NCBI RefSeq assembly: GCF_004342005.1
Contig: NZ_SMBX01000002.1
Span: forward strand, 62,001 to 126,000
Origin: Paracandidimonas soli
GTDB taxonomy: Bacteria; Pseudomonadota; Gammaproteobacteria; Burkholderiales; Burkholderiaceae_B
Direction: 5' to 3'
Length of the DNA stretch: 64,000 bases
The first letter of the stretch is position 1. Each line of letters begins with the position of its first letter. A model generated the notes under the pieces. It was not told the origin of the DNA. It made no database searches and was given only the letters and a program-made list of their open reading frames with translations. Below, one piece after another: positions 41,539-50,489 of the stretch. The position numbers and the translations under genes were made by a program.

Positions 41539-42135
41539 TCAGCGGTGGATCACCACCAGCAGGGCGCGCGCTTCCATTTTGCCTGTGTTGCGGATGGCAT
41601 GGTTTACGTCCGCGGGATAGCGGGCGGTCTCTCCCGCGCGCAGCTTGCGCTGCTCGCCTTCGATTTCCACAGATACCGCGCCGGACAGCACTGTCAGATG
41701 CTCGTGCGTGCCAGGCTCGTGCGCCTCGGACACTAGCTCGCCGCCGCCGTTCAGTGTCAGCTCGTACCATTCGAATTTTCCCGCCAGCTCGATCGGTCCC
41801 CAGACGCGCAACTGGTAGCCCTTGTCTTCGCCGGCAAGCGTGGGACAGTCTTGCTGCCCCATGACGCGAATGCTGTTTTGCGGGCGGCTGGGCGTGAACA
41901 ACTGATCCAGGCTGATCCCCAGTGCATTCGTTAGCCGCCATGCTACGGCGATGGTGGGATTCGCCTTGTTGCGCTCGATTTCGGACAGCATGGATTTCGA
42001 AACGCCGGCTGCGCGCGACAGGTCTTCCAGCGTCAGCTTGCGGGCCATGCGCAGGCGCTGGATATGCTCCCCGACTCGCGGAGGAGTGCCGAGGGTGTCC
42101 GAGGGAGATGTTTCCTTGGGCGTGCGTGTTGCCAT
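41539..42135 (-). CDS. XRE-type regulator with C-terminal cupin domain
   Basis: A 198-residue regulator with an N-terminal XRE helix-turn-helix ([46 protein letters not shown]) and a C-terminal cupin ([52 protein letters not shown]), the arrangement of PuuR-like sensors that bind a small ligand. It is divergent from kbl, with a 16-base palindrome in between, and likely controls the kbl-TRAP genes. The ATG at 42135 starts the protein; a longer frame exists but enters the promoter region. Confidence 0.91.
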   Translation of the reverse strand: MATRTPKETSPSDTLGTPPRVGEHIQRLRMARKLTLEDLSRAAGVSKSMLSEIERNKANPTIAVAWRLTNALGISLDQLFTPSRPQNSIRVMGQQDCPTLAGEDKGYQLRVWGPIELAGKFEWYELTLNGGGELVSEAHEPGTHEHLTVLSGAVSVEIEGEQRKLRAGETARYPADVNHAIRNTGKMEARALLVVIHR

Positions 42136-42170
42136 GATGATCCGGGCAGCCGATTGCCTGCCGTATGGGT

Positions 42171-42186
42171 TTCCTATATATTGGAA
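42171..42186. promoter_or_regulatory. palindrome between the XRE-cupin gene and kbl
   Basis: TTCC-TATATATT-GGAA reads almost identically on both strands (one mismatched pair). It lies 36 bases from the regulator start and 23 bases before kbl, a natural operator position for the divergent regulator. Confidence 0.45.
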
Positions 42187-42208
42187 TTCTATTCTATCGG
42201 AGTTCACT

Positions 42209-43411
42209 ATGTCGAATGCACGTTACGAAGCCCATGTGGAAACCATCCTGGAGGGTATCCGCGAAGCGGGTTTTTACAAGACAGAACGCATCATTGCTGC
42301 GCCGCAGTCCACCGAAGTCCGCCTGGCCGATGGCAGCAGCGTACTGAATTTCTGCGCCAACAATTATCTGGGGCTGGCCGATGACAGGCGCCTGATCGAA
42401 GCGGCCAGGTCCAGCCTGGACAAGGACGGCTTCGGCATGGCGTCGGTACGGTTCATCTGCGGCACGCAGACGGTCCACAGGCAGTTGGAGGCCGCGCTGT
42501 CCTCCTACCTGGGCAAGGACGACACCATTCTGTATTCCAGTTGCTTCGACGCCAATACGGGCCTCTTCGAAACCCTGCTGGACGACCAGGACGCTATCAT
42601 CAGCGATGAACTGAACCACGCCAGCATCATCGACGGTGTACGCCTGTGCAAGGCCAAGCGTTTCCGCTACCGCAACAACGACATGCAGGACCTGGAAGCG
42701 CAATTGCAGGCGGCCGACGCCGCTGGTGCGCGCTTCAAGCTAATCGCTACCGACGGGGTTTTCTCCATGGATGGCATCATTGCCAACCTGCGGGGCATTT
42801 GTGCGCTGGCCGAACGCTACGATGCGCTGGTCATGGTGGATGACTCCCACGCGGTGGGCTTCATGGGAGAGGGAGGCCAGGGCACGCCGCACTACTGCGG
42901 CGTGGCGGACAAGGTGGACATCCTCACCGGAACCTTCGGCAAGGCGATGGGTGGAGCTTCAGGCGGATACGTGGCTTCGTCCGCCAGGATCGTCGCGCTG
43001 CTGCGCCAGCGCAGCCGTCCCTATCTGTTCTCCAATGCGCTCGCGCCCAGCATTGCAGCCGCAACCTTGCGCGTATTGGAGCTGCTCCAGAGCGAGGAGG
43101 GCGCTGCGCTGCGCCGAAAAGTGCACCAGAATGGTGCGTATTTCCGCAAAGTGATGTCGGAATCAGGATTTACGCTAATTCCCGGTGAACATCCGATTAT
43201 CCCTGTTATGCTGGGCGATGCTCGCTTGGCGGCAGAAATGGCGCAGGCGATGCTTGGATATAGAATCTATGTTACCGGATTCTCCTTCCCTGTCGTCCCC
43301 AAGGGCAAAGCCCGCATTCGCACGCAGATGAGCGCCGCGCATACAACGGAACAGCTCGACCGCGCCGTAGATGCGTTCGCCAAAGTGGGGAAGCAATTGG
43401 GAGTAATCTGA
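42209..43411 (+). CDS. kbl: 2-amino-3-ketobutyrate CoA ligase (glycine C-acetyltransferase)
   Basis: A 400-residue PLP enzyme of the alpha-oxoamine synthase family that cleaves 2-amino-3-ketobutyrate with CoA to glycine and acetyl-CoA. E. coli Kbl has 398 residues. Signatures: [55 protein letters not shown] and the PLP Lys in [15 protein letters not shown]. The ATG at 42209 has CGGAG upstream. It begins a plus-strand run with a TRAP transporter; the partner threonine dehydrogenase lies about 4 kb away, convergent at 46460. Confidence 0.95.
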   Translation: MSNARYEAHVETILEGIREAGFYKTERIIAAPQSTEVRLADGSSVLNFCANNYLGLADDRRLIEAARSSLDKDGFGMASVRFICGTQTVHRQLEAALSSYLGKDDTILYSSCFDANTGLFETLLDDQDAIISDELNHASIIDGVRLCKAKRFRYRNNDMQDLEAQLQAADAAGARFKLIATDGVFSMDGIIANLRGICALAERYDALVMVDDSHAVGFMGEGGQGTPHYCGVADKVDILTGTFGKAMGGASGGYVASSARIVALLRQRSRPYLFSNALAPSIAAATLRVLELLQSEEGAALRRKVHQNGAYFRKVMSESGFTLIPGEHPIIPVMLGDARLAAEMAQAMLGYRIYVTGFSFPVVPKGKARIRTQMSAAHTTEQLDRAVDAFAKVGKQLGVI

Positions 43412-43452
43412 ACGGATTCGCAACATCGATACAAAATCACAAGGAGATTTCC

Positions 43453-44430
43453 ATGCGCATCAAATTGACAGTTCTGCTGGGCGCGTCCGCATTGGGTATG
43501 GCCGCAACGGCGGCGCATGCCGAGCAATGGGACATGCCGCTGGCCTATCCGGCAAGCAATTTCCACTCCGAGAACGCGGCGGAATTCGCCGTTTGCGTCA
43601 AGGACAAGACGGGCGGCAAGCTGACGATCGTCACGCACCCCAATGGTTCCCTGTTCGCCGGCAACGATATCAAGCGCGCCGTGCAGACCGGCCAGGCCCA
43701 GATCGGCGAACGCGTGACGTCCGCGCATGAAAACGAGAACCCCATCTTCGGCATCGAAGCCATTCCGTTCCTGGCTTCGTCGTTCGACGCTTCGGACAAG
43801 CTGTGGAATACGGCGCTGGACAAGATGAAGCAGGTGCTCGATTCGCAGAATCTGGTCTATGTCTATTCGGTGCCATGGCCCGCCAGCGGCTTCTACACCA
43901 AGAAGGCCATCAATACAGTGGACGATCTCAAGGGCATCAAGTTCCGCGCCTATAACGCCGCAACCGCCCGCATCGCAGAACTGGCCGGCATGATCCCCAT
44001 GCAGATCGAAGCCGCGGAGCTCAGCCAGGCGCTGGCCACGGGCGTGGTCGACAGCTTCATGACGTCGAGCACGACAGGCGTGGATACCAAGGCCTGGGAG
44101 CAAGTCAGCCATTTCTATGACGTGCAGGCATGGCTGCCGCGCAATACCGTGTTCGTCAACAAGCGCGCATGGAACGGCCTGGATGATTCGACCCGCGCTG
44201 CCATCACGGAATGCGGCGACATCATGCAGAAGACAGGGCTCGAAAAGGTCAAGGGCCTGGCTGCGAAGTACATCCAGACGCTGAAGGACAACGGCATGAC
44301 GGTCGAGCCCCCCAGCCCCGAGCTCGAGGCTGGATTGGCCAAGTTCGGCGAAGTCATGACGGAAGAGTGGCTGAAGAAGGCCGGCCCGGATGGGAAAGCC
44401 ATCATCGACGCCTATAAGGCAGCCAATTAA
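43453..44430 (+). CDS. TRAP transporter substrate-binding protein (DctP type)
   Basis: A 325-residue periplasmic receptor of a TRAP transporter. A signal peptide (MRIKLTVLLGASALGMAATAAHA) leads to EQWDMPLAYPASNFHSENAAEFA. The DDLKGIKFRAYNAATARIAELAGMIPMQI segment with the ligand-carboxylate Arg region is characteristic, as is VVDSFMTSSTTGV. It is 40 bases after kbl and is followed by the two membrane subunits. The ligand is probably an organic acid or amino acid; the threonine-pathway neighbours are suggestive only. Confidence 0.93.
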   Translation: MRIKLTVLLGASALGMAATAAHAEQWDMPLAYPASNFHSENAAEFAVCVKDKTGGKLTIVTHPNGSLFAGNDIKRAVQTGQAQIGERVTSAHENENPIFGIEAIPFLASSFDASDKLWNTALDKMKQVLDSQNLVYVYSVPWPASGFYTKKAINTVDDLKGIKFRAYNAATARIAELAGMIPMQIEAAELSQALATGVVDSFMTSSTTGVDTKAWEQVSHFYDVQAWLPRNTVFVNKRAWNGLDDSTRAAITECGDIMQKTGLEKVKGLAAKYIQTLKDNGMTVEPPSPELEAGLAKFGEVMTEEWLKKAGPDGKAIIDAYKAAN

Positions 44431-44444
44431 CTTGCTTCGATAAA

Positions 44445-44469
44445 AAGCCTGGCCATTGCGGCCAGGCTT
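44445..44469 (+). repeat. intergenic hairpin between dctP- and dctQ-type genes
   Basis: AAGCCTGGCC pairs perfectly with GGCCAGGCTT across a five-base loop; only GTTT follows. It is likely an attenuator or mRNA stabiliser that keeps receptor levels above permease levels. Confidence 0.65.
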
Positions 44470-44498
44470 GTTTCAACCCTGCTCAAGGAATCGATCCC

Positions 44499-45017
44499 GT
44501 GACCGCATTGCTTTGCAAGTTGCGCAAGCCACTCGATACTCTTTATCTATTGGCCGGCGTGATTTCGGCCATTTTCCTGGTGGCCATCCTGGTCATCATC
44601 ACGATGCAGATCGCGGCGCGCGCGCTGAGCATCAATTTTCCCGGATCCAGCGATTACGCCGGCTACATGATGGCAGCGGCTTCGTTCATGGCGTTCGCCT
44701 ATACGCTGAACCGCGGTGGCCATGTGCGCGTCAGCCTGCTCCTGGGGCTGTTCGGCGAGCGCCGCTATCTGGTGGATACGGTCTGCCATCTGATCGCCAC
44801 GATTTTCTCCTGCCTGCTGGCCTGGCATGCCAGTACGATGGTGTATTGGTCCTGGATGCTGGGCGATGTCAGCCAGGGGCAGGATGCCACGCCGCTGTGG
44901 ATCGTGCAGATGCCGGTGGCCGTCGGCTCCATCATCCTGGCCATCTGCTTCATCGACAATTTCGTCTCGATGCTGCTGCGCAGGCAAGACAATATCGTGG
45001 CCGACATCGTCGAGTAG
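44499..45017 (+). CDS. TRAP transporter small permease (DctQ type)
   Basis: A 172-residue membrane protein with four hydrophobic helices and the DctQ pattern (AARALSINFPGSSDYAGYMMAAASFMAFAYTLNRGGHVRVSLLLG). A GTG start is used at 44499, with AAGGAA about 10 bases before. It forms the membrane complex with the large permease that begins 28 bases after its stop. Confidence 0.92.
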   Translation: MTALLCKLRKPLDTLYLLAGVISAIFLVAILVIITMQIAARALSINFPGSSDYAGYMMAAASFMAFAYTLNRGGHVRVSLLLGLFGERRYLVDTVCHLIATIFSCLLAWHASTMVYWSWMLGDVSQGQDATPLWIVQMPVAVGSIILAICFIDNFVSMLLRRQDNIVADIVE

Positions 45018-45045
45018 CCACACCGGATACCGAAAAGCAACAATC

Positions 45046-46344
45046 ATGGATCAATTCTACGTAATCGGGATTTTCCTGCTCATCCTGCTGCTCCTGCTGG
45101 GCAGCGGCGTATGGGTGGGGCTGGCGCTGCTGGGCTGCGCCTATATCGGTATCGAACTGTTCACATCTCGTCCCACAGGCGATGCCATGATGACCGTGCT
45201 GTGGCGCGCGTCGTCCTCATGGTCGCTGACGGCGCTGCCGCTGTTCATCTGGATGGGAGAAATCCTGTATCGCACGCGCCTGTCGGAGGATATGTTCAAG
45301 GGGCTGGCGCCCTGGATGTCGCGCCTGCCCGGCGGCCTGCTGCATACGAATACGGTCGGCTGCACCATCTTCGCCGCGGTATCGGGCTCTTCGGCGGCCA
45401 CCTGCTCAACGGTGGGCCGCATGGCCATCCCGGAGCTGCGCAGCCGCAACTATCCGGAGCATCTGGTGTTGGGCACTTTGGCGGGGGCCGCGACGCTGGG
45501 CCTGCTGATCCCGCCGTCGCTCATCCTGATCGTCTATGGCGTCACGATGAACGAGTCCATCACCAAACTGTTCGTCGCCGGCGTTATCCCGGGGCTCGTG
45601 CTGGCCTTGCTGTTCATGGTGTATACCGCCATTGCTTCCAAGCTGGACAAGAACTGGAATCCCAGGCCGGAGCCCTCCATTCCATTCCTCGAGAAGCTGC
45701 GCGCCTCGCGCGCGCTGCTGCCGGTCGTGGTCCTGATCGTTTTCGTGATCGGCTCCATGTACTTCGGCATTGCCACGGCGACGGAAGCAGCCGCGATCGG
45801 GGTGCTGGGCGCTCTGATCCTGGCCGCGGTCCAGGGGTCCCTGAACTGGCACACGTTCGTGGACAGCCTGATGGGCGCCACGCGCACCTCGGCCATGATC
45901 GCGCTGATCCTGGCGGGAGCCGCCTTCCTGACGCTGGCCATGGGCTTTACCGGGCTTCCCAGGCAGCTTGCGGCCTGGATCGGGTCGCTTGGCCTGTCCA
46001 AGATGGAGCTGCTGATGGCGCTGATGGTGTTCTACATCGTGATCGGCATGTTCCTGGACGGCATTTCCTCCGTGGTGCTGACCATGGCGGTCATCGAACC
46101 CGTCATCCGCCAGGCCGGCATCGACCCGATCTGGTTCGGCATTTTTGTCGTGATTACCGTGGAAATGGCGCAGATCACGCCTCCCGTGGGCTTCAACCTG
46201 TTCGTGCTGCAAGGCATGACGGGCCGCAGCCTGCTCTATCTCGCCAAGGTCTCGTCGCCCATGTTCCTGATCATGGTGCTGATGGTGCTGCTGATGATTG
46301 CCGTTCCCGAACTGGCGACCTGGCTGCCCGGCAGGGTGCGATAG
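45046..46344 (+). CDS. TRAP transporter large permease (DctM type)
   Basis: A 432-residue membrane protein of about twelve helices, the sodium-coupled transport subunit of the TRAP system. GCTIFAAVSGSSAATCSTVGRMAIPELRSRNY and GAATLGLLIPPSLILIVYG are family hallmarks, with PPVGFNLFVLQGMTG near the end. The ATG at 45046 begins the first helix directly. A terminator follows about 60 bases after the stop. Confidence 0.94.
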   Translation: MDQFYVIGIFLLILLLLLGSGVWVGLALLGCAYIGIELFTSRPTGDAMMTVLWRASSSWSLTALPLFIWMGEILYRTRLSEDMFKGLAPWMSRLPGGLLHTNTVGCTIFAAVSGSSAATCSTVGRMAIPELRSRNYPEHLVLGTLAGAATLGLLIPPSLILIVYGVTMNESITKLFVAGVIPGLVLALLFMVYTAIASKLDKNWNPRPEPSIPFLEKLRASRALLPVVVLIVFVIGSMYFGIATATEAAAIGVLGALILAAVQGSLNWHTFVDSLMGATRTSAMIALILAGAAFLTLAMGFTGLPRQLAAWIGSLGLSKMELLMALMVFYIVIGMFLDGISSVVLTMAVIEPVIRQAGIDPIWFGIFVVITVEMAQITPPVGFNLFVLQGMTGRSLLYLAKVSSPMFLIMVLMVLLMIAVPELATWLPGRVR

Positions 46345-46402
46345 CAAGCGGGTCAACGGATGCCCGTCCTGGAAGTTCCGGGGCTTCACTGGCACTAAAA
46401 GC

Positions 46403-46436
46403 AAAAGCCTCCCGGCCATCAAGCGGGAGGCTTTTT
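46403..46436. terminator. bidirectional terminator between TRAP genes and the threonine dehydrogenase gene
   Basis: AAAAGCCTCCCG pairs with CGGGAGGCTTTT around a nine-base loop, giving A-runs and T-runs on both sides. It serves the convergent TRAP and dehydrogenase transcripts. Confidence 0.85.
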
Positions 46437-46459
46437 CACGGAAAACGCGTGTCCGGCGA

Positions 46460-47416
46460 TCAGGCAGTGGCGGAGCAGGGGCATCCGAGCCCGGTCAGCA
46501 TCTCCGTCACCAGTTCGGGCAGGCCGATGCCCGGTTTCCAGCCCCAGTCCTGGCGGGCGGCGCTGTCGTCGATGGAGTCCGGCCAGGTGGAGGCGATCTG
46601 CTGACGGTAGTCGGGTTCGTAGACGATGCTGAAGTCGGGGACGTGACGGCGGATTTCCGCGGCGATTTCGGCGGGAGTGAAGCTCAGCCCGGCAAGATTG
46701 TAGCTGCCGCGTTCGCGAATGCTTTCGGACGGTGCGGCCATCAGCTCCAGCGTCGCCCTGACCGCATCGTCGATATACATCATCGGCAGGGCCTCGTCAT
46801 GGTCGAGGAAGCAGCGGTAGGGCTTGCCGTTGCGCACGGCATGGAAGATATCGATGGCGTAGTCCGTCGTGCCGCCGCCGGGAGGAGAGCGATGGGAAAT
46901 CAGGCCTGGGTAGCGCAGGCTGCGCACGTCCACGCCGTAGTTCTGGTGATACCAGCGGCACCAGCCTTCGCCGGCCTGCTTGGAAATGCCGTAGACCGTC
47001 GAGGGCTCCATGATGGTTTTCTGCGGCGTGTCCTGCGCGGGCGTGGTTTCACCGAAGACGGCGATAGAGCTCGGCCAGAAGACGCGTACCTCGGTTTCGC
47101 GGGCCAGTTCCAGCACATTGAGCAGGCCCTGCATGTTCAGGTGCCAGGCACGCAATGGATATTGCTCGCCCACGGCGGACAAGGTTGCCGCCAGATGGTA
47201 GATCTGCGTGATGCCATGTTTCTCCACCATGTCGCGCAGCGCGGCGGCGTCCAGCACGTCGAGTTGTTCATAGGCCAGTTCGGCAAGCTTGCCCTGCGGC
47301 GCAATGTCGCTGGTGAGGACGTTGGCGCTGCCTGCCTGTGCGGCAAGTCCGGCCGCCAGTTCTGTTCCCAGTTGGCCGTTGGCGCCAATTACCAGGATCC
47401 GTTGTTCATGTGTCAT
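46460..47416 (-). CDS. NAD-dependent epimerase/dehydratase family protein, probable SDR-type L-threonine 3-dehydrogenase
   Basis: A 318-residue extended short-chain dehydrogenase. The NAD-binding motif GANGQLG, the active-site Ser in FWPSSIAVFG and the Tyr-Lys pair in TVYGISKQAGE are present. The stretch RSLRYPGLISHRSPPGGGTTDYAIDIF is characteristic of the SDR-type L-threonine 3-dehydrogenases (as in Cupriavidus and animals), which oxidise threonine to 2-amino-3-ketobutyrate. Kbl, which consumes that product, is encoded in the same cluster, strengthening the call. The ATG at 47416 has GGAG seven bases upstream. A sugar epimerase role is the alternative. Confidence 0.82.
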   Translation of the reverse strand: MTHEQRILVIGANGQLGTELAAGLAAQAGSANVLTSDIAPQGKLAELAYEQLDVLDAAALRDMVEKHGITQIYHLAATLSAVGEQYPLRAWHLNMQGLLNVLELARETEVRVFWPSSIAVFGETTPAQDTPQKTIMEPSTVYGISKQAGEGWCRWYHQNYGVDVRSLRYPGLISHRSPPGGGTTDYAIDIFHAVRNGKPYRCFLDHDEALPMMYIDDAVRATLELMAAPSESIRERGSYNLAGLSFTPAEIAAEIRRHVPDFSIVYEPDYRQQIASTWPDSIDDSAARQDWGWKPGIGLPELVTEMLTGLGCPCSATA

Positions 47417-47606
47417 GCCCAATCTCCGCAATTCCAAAATACCGGAAATATTCGATATGTTGAATATTTATTCATTATATGGGAATTATGGGCGCATGCA
47501 ATCGAAATGGCGGATGATGCCGAAACAAAGAATCTGGCATGCGCCGTATGAGGCGGATACAGTCTGGACCAGCCGGCCCCGGCCGCGACTGTACTTTGAC
47601 GTGCGC

Positions 47607-49061
47607 TCAAAGATAAGGGCTGGCCAGCCAGATGATGCGATTGCGCAGGCGCTTGCGGAACGGAATGGCCGCCAGGTCGTCCAGCGTAAGCGGGACGGAG
47701 TCGGCGATATCAGCGTCGATGCGCCGGGCGATTTCCGCCGTGATGGCGGGGTCGTAGATTTCGACGTCCAGCTCGAAATTCAGCCGCAGGCTGCGCGGAT
47801 CCATGTTTGATGAGCCCATCAGGCTCCAGCCCTCGTCGATGGTCAGCAGCTTGGAGTGATTGAAATTGCCGTTTTGCCGCCAGACGCGGCAGCCGTTCCT
47901 GATGAACTGGTCCAACTGCGCAGTCATGGCATAGTTGACCAGGCGCAGGTTGTTTTTCCCCGGGATGACAATGTCCACGGTGATGCCGCGCCTGGCTGCG
48001 GTGTTCAGCGCGCCGGCCAATACCAGGTCGGGCAGGAAGTAGGGGGACTGGATGCGGATATGGCGCTGCGCGACGGCAAAGGCGCCCAGCAGCAGGTGAT
48101 GAGTGCTCAGGATGGTGCGGTCCGGTCCGGACTGTATGCAGCGGGCCACGATATTGGCCGGCATCAGCCCGGGTTCCGGCTCGTACCAGGTGGAATGCGG
48201 CAGGATTTCATGTGTCGTGAATTCCCAGTCGTGGGCGAATACCGACAGTAATTGCTGCGCTACCGGGCCTTCCAGGCGGAAGTGCGTGTCCTTGGCCAGT
48301 TTCGTTCCCGCAAGCTCCCGGACGAAGCCTTCGCGGATGTTCATGCCTCCGGTAAAGCCGATGCGGCCGTCGATGACCAGTATCTTCCTGTGGCTGCGCA
48401 GATTGGCGTAGGGCATGCGCAGGCCCAGCGGATTCGTCATGAATAGCGCCGTGCGTATGCCGTGTTTCCTGAGCCAGCGGTTGATCGGCGGATGCGAGTA
48501 TTTCGCGCCTACGGCGTCTATCAGCACCCGGATCTCCACGCCCCGCTTCCGGGCGCGCAGCAGGGCCTGGGCAATCTCCAGTCCAGCCCGGTCCTTGTCG
48601 AAGATGTAGCTTTGCAGCGCTATGGTGCGGGTTGCGCCGTCGATGGCCTGCACCATGGCGGGATAGGTTTCGTCGCCGCCGCACAGCAGTGCGATGGCGT
48701 TGCCAGACCGCAGGGGAAAGCGCGAAACGCGGTTGCCTACCTTGCACAGCGAGTCGAACTGGCTGCCCGATATGTCCGAGACATCTGGGCAGTTGCCGTT
48801 TTGCTCGCCCAGATACTGGCGGAAGCTGCGGTCGCGTTGCTGCTGCAACTGGCTGTGGCGCACGCGGTTGATGCCGGCGATCAGATAGAAGGCGGAACCG
48901 AAGATGGGGGACAGCAGGATGACGCCGACCCAGGCGATGGCGGCGCGCACGTCCTGCTTGGTCATGGCTGCATGCGTGGCGGCCGTGGCGCTGGCGATGA
49001 TGCCGGCGGCAAAGATCAGGTGCGGCCAGTATTCCTGGAACAGGGCATGCAGATCGTCCAT
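47607..49061 (-). CDS. cls: cardiolipin synthase
   Basis: A 484-residue phospholipase-D superfamily enzyme that joins two phosphatidylglycerols into cardiolipin. Two N-terminal membrane helices (LIFAAGIIASATAATHAAM, IAWVGVILLSPIFGSAFYLIAG) precede two HKD motifs, HRKILVIDGRIGFTGG and HSKLLTIDEGWSLMGSSN. It resembles ClsA/ClsC-type synthases in layout and length. It is apparently a single-gene unit on the minus strand. Confidence 0.94.
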   Translation of the reverse strand: MDDLHALFQEYWPHLIFAAGIIASATAATHAAMTKQDVRAAIAWVGVILLSPIFGSAFYLIAGINRVRHSQLQQQRDRSFRQYLGEQNGNCPDVSDISGSQFDSLCKVGNRVSRFPLRSGNAIALLCGGDETYPAMVQAIDGATRTIALQSYIFDKDRAGLEIAQALLRARKRGVEIRVLIDAVGAKYSHPPINRWLRKHGIRTALFMTNPLGLRMPYANLRSHRKILVIDGRIGFTGGMNIREGFVRELAGTKLAKDTHFRLEGPVAQQLLSVFAHDWEFTTHEILPHSTWYEPEPGLMPANIVARCIQSGPDRTILSTHHLLLGAFAVAQRHIRIQSPYFLPDLVLAGALNTAARRGITVDIVIPGKNNLRLVNYAMTAQLDQFIRNGCRVWRQNGNFNHSKLLTIDEGWSLMGSSNMDPRSLRLNFELDVEIYDPAITAEIARRIDADIADSVPLTLDDLAAIPFRKRLRNRIIWLASPYL

Positions 49062-49208
49062 GCGTGAGGAGGCGCCTTTACATAGATAGGTTCTGTGCGA
49101 CTCGGCAAGTATATCGGCAGAACCGCATTAAAGGGCGGCTTATTGGCGCCGTGGCGGGAATGCGGCTGCGATCGGCAGGCGCATCCGGCATGCGGGGCAG
49201 GGGTTGTT

Positions 49209-49451
49209 TTAGCGGGCGCCGTCGGTGCCGGGGCGTCCTCTCAGGCTGTCGAACCAGGCCGGGTTGGCACTTCCCTGGCCCGCGAATTTCTGGAGCCTGG
49301 ACGGAGAGCGCCAGACGCCGCCGCCGATGCCGGGCTGCGGCCTTACTGCATACCAGAACCATCGGCCGTCTTCGTCCTGGGCCAGCCAGTCCCATCCGGC
49401 GGGGGCGTCGTTCCAGTCGGGCATGGGCTCGGCAGGGGAGTCATATGGCAT
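49209..49451 (-). CDS. small Trp-rich protein of unknown function
   Basis: An 80-residue soluble protein without signal peptide or membrane segment. It is unusually rich in Trp (WNDAPAGWDWLAQDEDGRWFWYAV) with a Gly-rich turn and GSANPAWFDSLRGR near the end. AGGAG lies 6 bases before the ATG at 49451; a second in-frame ATG at 49457 abuts the ribosome site and is less likely. I do not recognise the family; the good ribosome site and protein-like composition support a real gene. It stands between cls and the recombinase gene at the edge of the accessory segment. Confidence 0.6.
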   Translation of the reverse strand: MPYDSPAEPMPDWNDAPAGWDWLAQDEDGRWFWYAVRPQPGIGGGVWRSPSRLQKFAGQGSANPAWFDSLRGRPGTDGAR

Positions 49452-49480
49452 CGTCATCTCCTGTATCCAGGGGTATCAAT

Positions 49481-50041
49481 TTACTCGAGGAAGCGCTGAA
49501 GCGTCCGGGGATGGACGGCATACTGTTTCGCCAATGTCTCGATGGGAGTGTCATTCGCGATCGCGATCTCTATTTCCGTACGCTGAATGCAACTCAACAA
49601 TGGCTTGCGGCCGACATGCTTGCCCGCCGCGCGCGCGGCGGCCATTCCCGCTTTTGTGCGCTCACTGATGAGCGCGCGTTCAAATTCGGCCAGCGCAGCC
49701 ATTACGTGAAACAGCAGCCGTCCTCCCGAGCTTGTGGTATCGATGCTTTCCATCAATGATACAAAATGAATATCTTTTTTCCCGAAATGCTCGATCAGGT
49801 CGACGAGATATCGCAACGAGCGGCCCAGGCGATCCAGGCGCCATACCACCAAGGTATCGCCTGGCTTCAGCCTTTTTATAAGTTTGTCCAGCCCGGGACG
49901 GGAATGAACAGCACCCGAAACGCCATGGTCAGTATAGATCCTCAGGCAGTCGGCACGATTCAACGCGGCTATCTGGAGTTCGAGGCTTTGATCTTCGGTA
50001 GATACGCGCGCGTATCCATACCGTACATTGTTGGTTGACAT
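49481..50041 (-). CDS. serine recombinase (resolvase/DNA invertase family)
   Basis: A 186-residue serine recombinase of Hin/Gin/TnpR size. The catalytic domain opens YGYARVSTEDQSLELQ with the nucleophilic Ser14, continues with GDTLVVWRLDRLGRSLRYLVDLIEH (catalytic Arg pair) and FHVMAALAEFERALISERTKAGMAAARAAGKHVGRK, and ends with a helix-turn-helix (PIETLAKQYAVHPRTLQRFLE). It cuts DNA at short dyad sites and inverts or deletes the segment between. Base composition around it is lower in GC than neighbouring genes, a sign of transfer. No transposase is next to it. Confidence 0.93.
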   Translation of the reverse strand: MSTNNVRYGYARVSTEDQSLELQIAALNRADCLRIYTDHGVSGAVHSRPGLDKLIKRLKPGDTLVVWRLDRLGRSLRYLVDLIEHFGKKDIHFVSLMESIDTTSSGGRLLFHVMAALAEFERALISERTKAGMAAARAAGKHVGRKPLLSCIQRTEIEIAIANDTPIETLAKQYAVHPRTLQRFLE

Positions 50042-50489
50042 CTCTATGGTCTTCCCGTGGAAAAAGTCACTTGCCAGTTACAGGCAACAACATGACCGTC
50101 GCACGGCTCTGATGTCACCCTTAGTTGATGACATCGCCAAGGAGTGGACTATCTCATATCACTTCAACACCAAACGAATCAATGACGCCGCGCTAAGCAA
50201 GCTCCAGCTTCCGGACACGTAACCTGAAGCTTTCCTTTGAGAAAAGAATGCTACCAAGTGTTAAGCCAATATGTAAATTGCGGGTGTAGCGAGATTTGAC
50301 AAAAGGCACCCCTTTTGGAATTACAAATTTCTTTACAAAAACTGGCATAAAGCTTCACCCTTTCGCTGGGTTTTCTTGTACCGTCCCATTCTGACACAAG
50401 GGGTCCCTTTTGTCGGCCCGCCATGGCGTGGGCGGCGGCATGGCGCAGTTCCATCCAGCCTCTGTCGTTAAGCGCGATCGGACAAAATA
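50042..50489. other. gene-free AT-rich region between the recombinase and EAL genes
   Basis: About 448 bases without a supported gene between two divergent starts. It contains the facing palindrome pair described separately. A 58-64-codon plus-strand frame at 50028-50222 has no ribosome site and no family resemblance. An 88-codon minus-strand frame over 50251-50517 also lacks support. Composition is clearly poorer in GC than the core genes. Confidence 0.6.
50298..50414. repeat. pair of facing 18-20-base palindromes flanking 77 bases
   Basis: Copy 1 (50298-50317) is GACAAAAGGCACCCCTTTTG; copy 2 (50395-50414), read on the other strand, is GACAAAAGGGACCCCTTGTG, 18 of 20 identical. Each is itself a dyad (CAAAAGG against CCTTTTG, one mismatch in copy 2) with the same central dinucleotide AC, and the two face each other. 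Copy 1 starts within a consensus -35 (TTGACA at 50296-50301). They could be recombination sites for the adjacent serine recombinase or paired operators upstream of the EAL gene. Confidence 0.65.

Noticed and set aside
50028-50222. 64-codon plus-strand frame upstream of the EAL gene
   Set aside because: No ribosome site, no family resemblance, and its beginning overlaps the divergent recombinase start.
50042-50489. Hin/Gin-type hix site consensus
   Set aside because: The 26-base hix pattern (AAACC..GGTTT core) is absent. The palindromes present are a different sequence and are reported separately.
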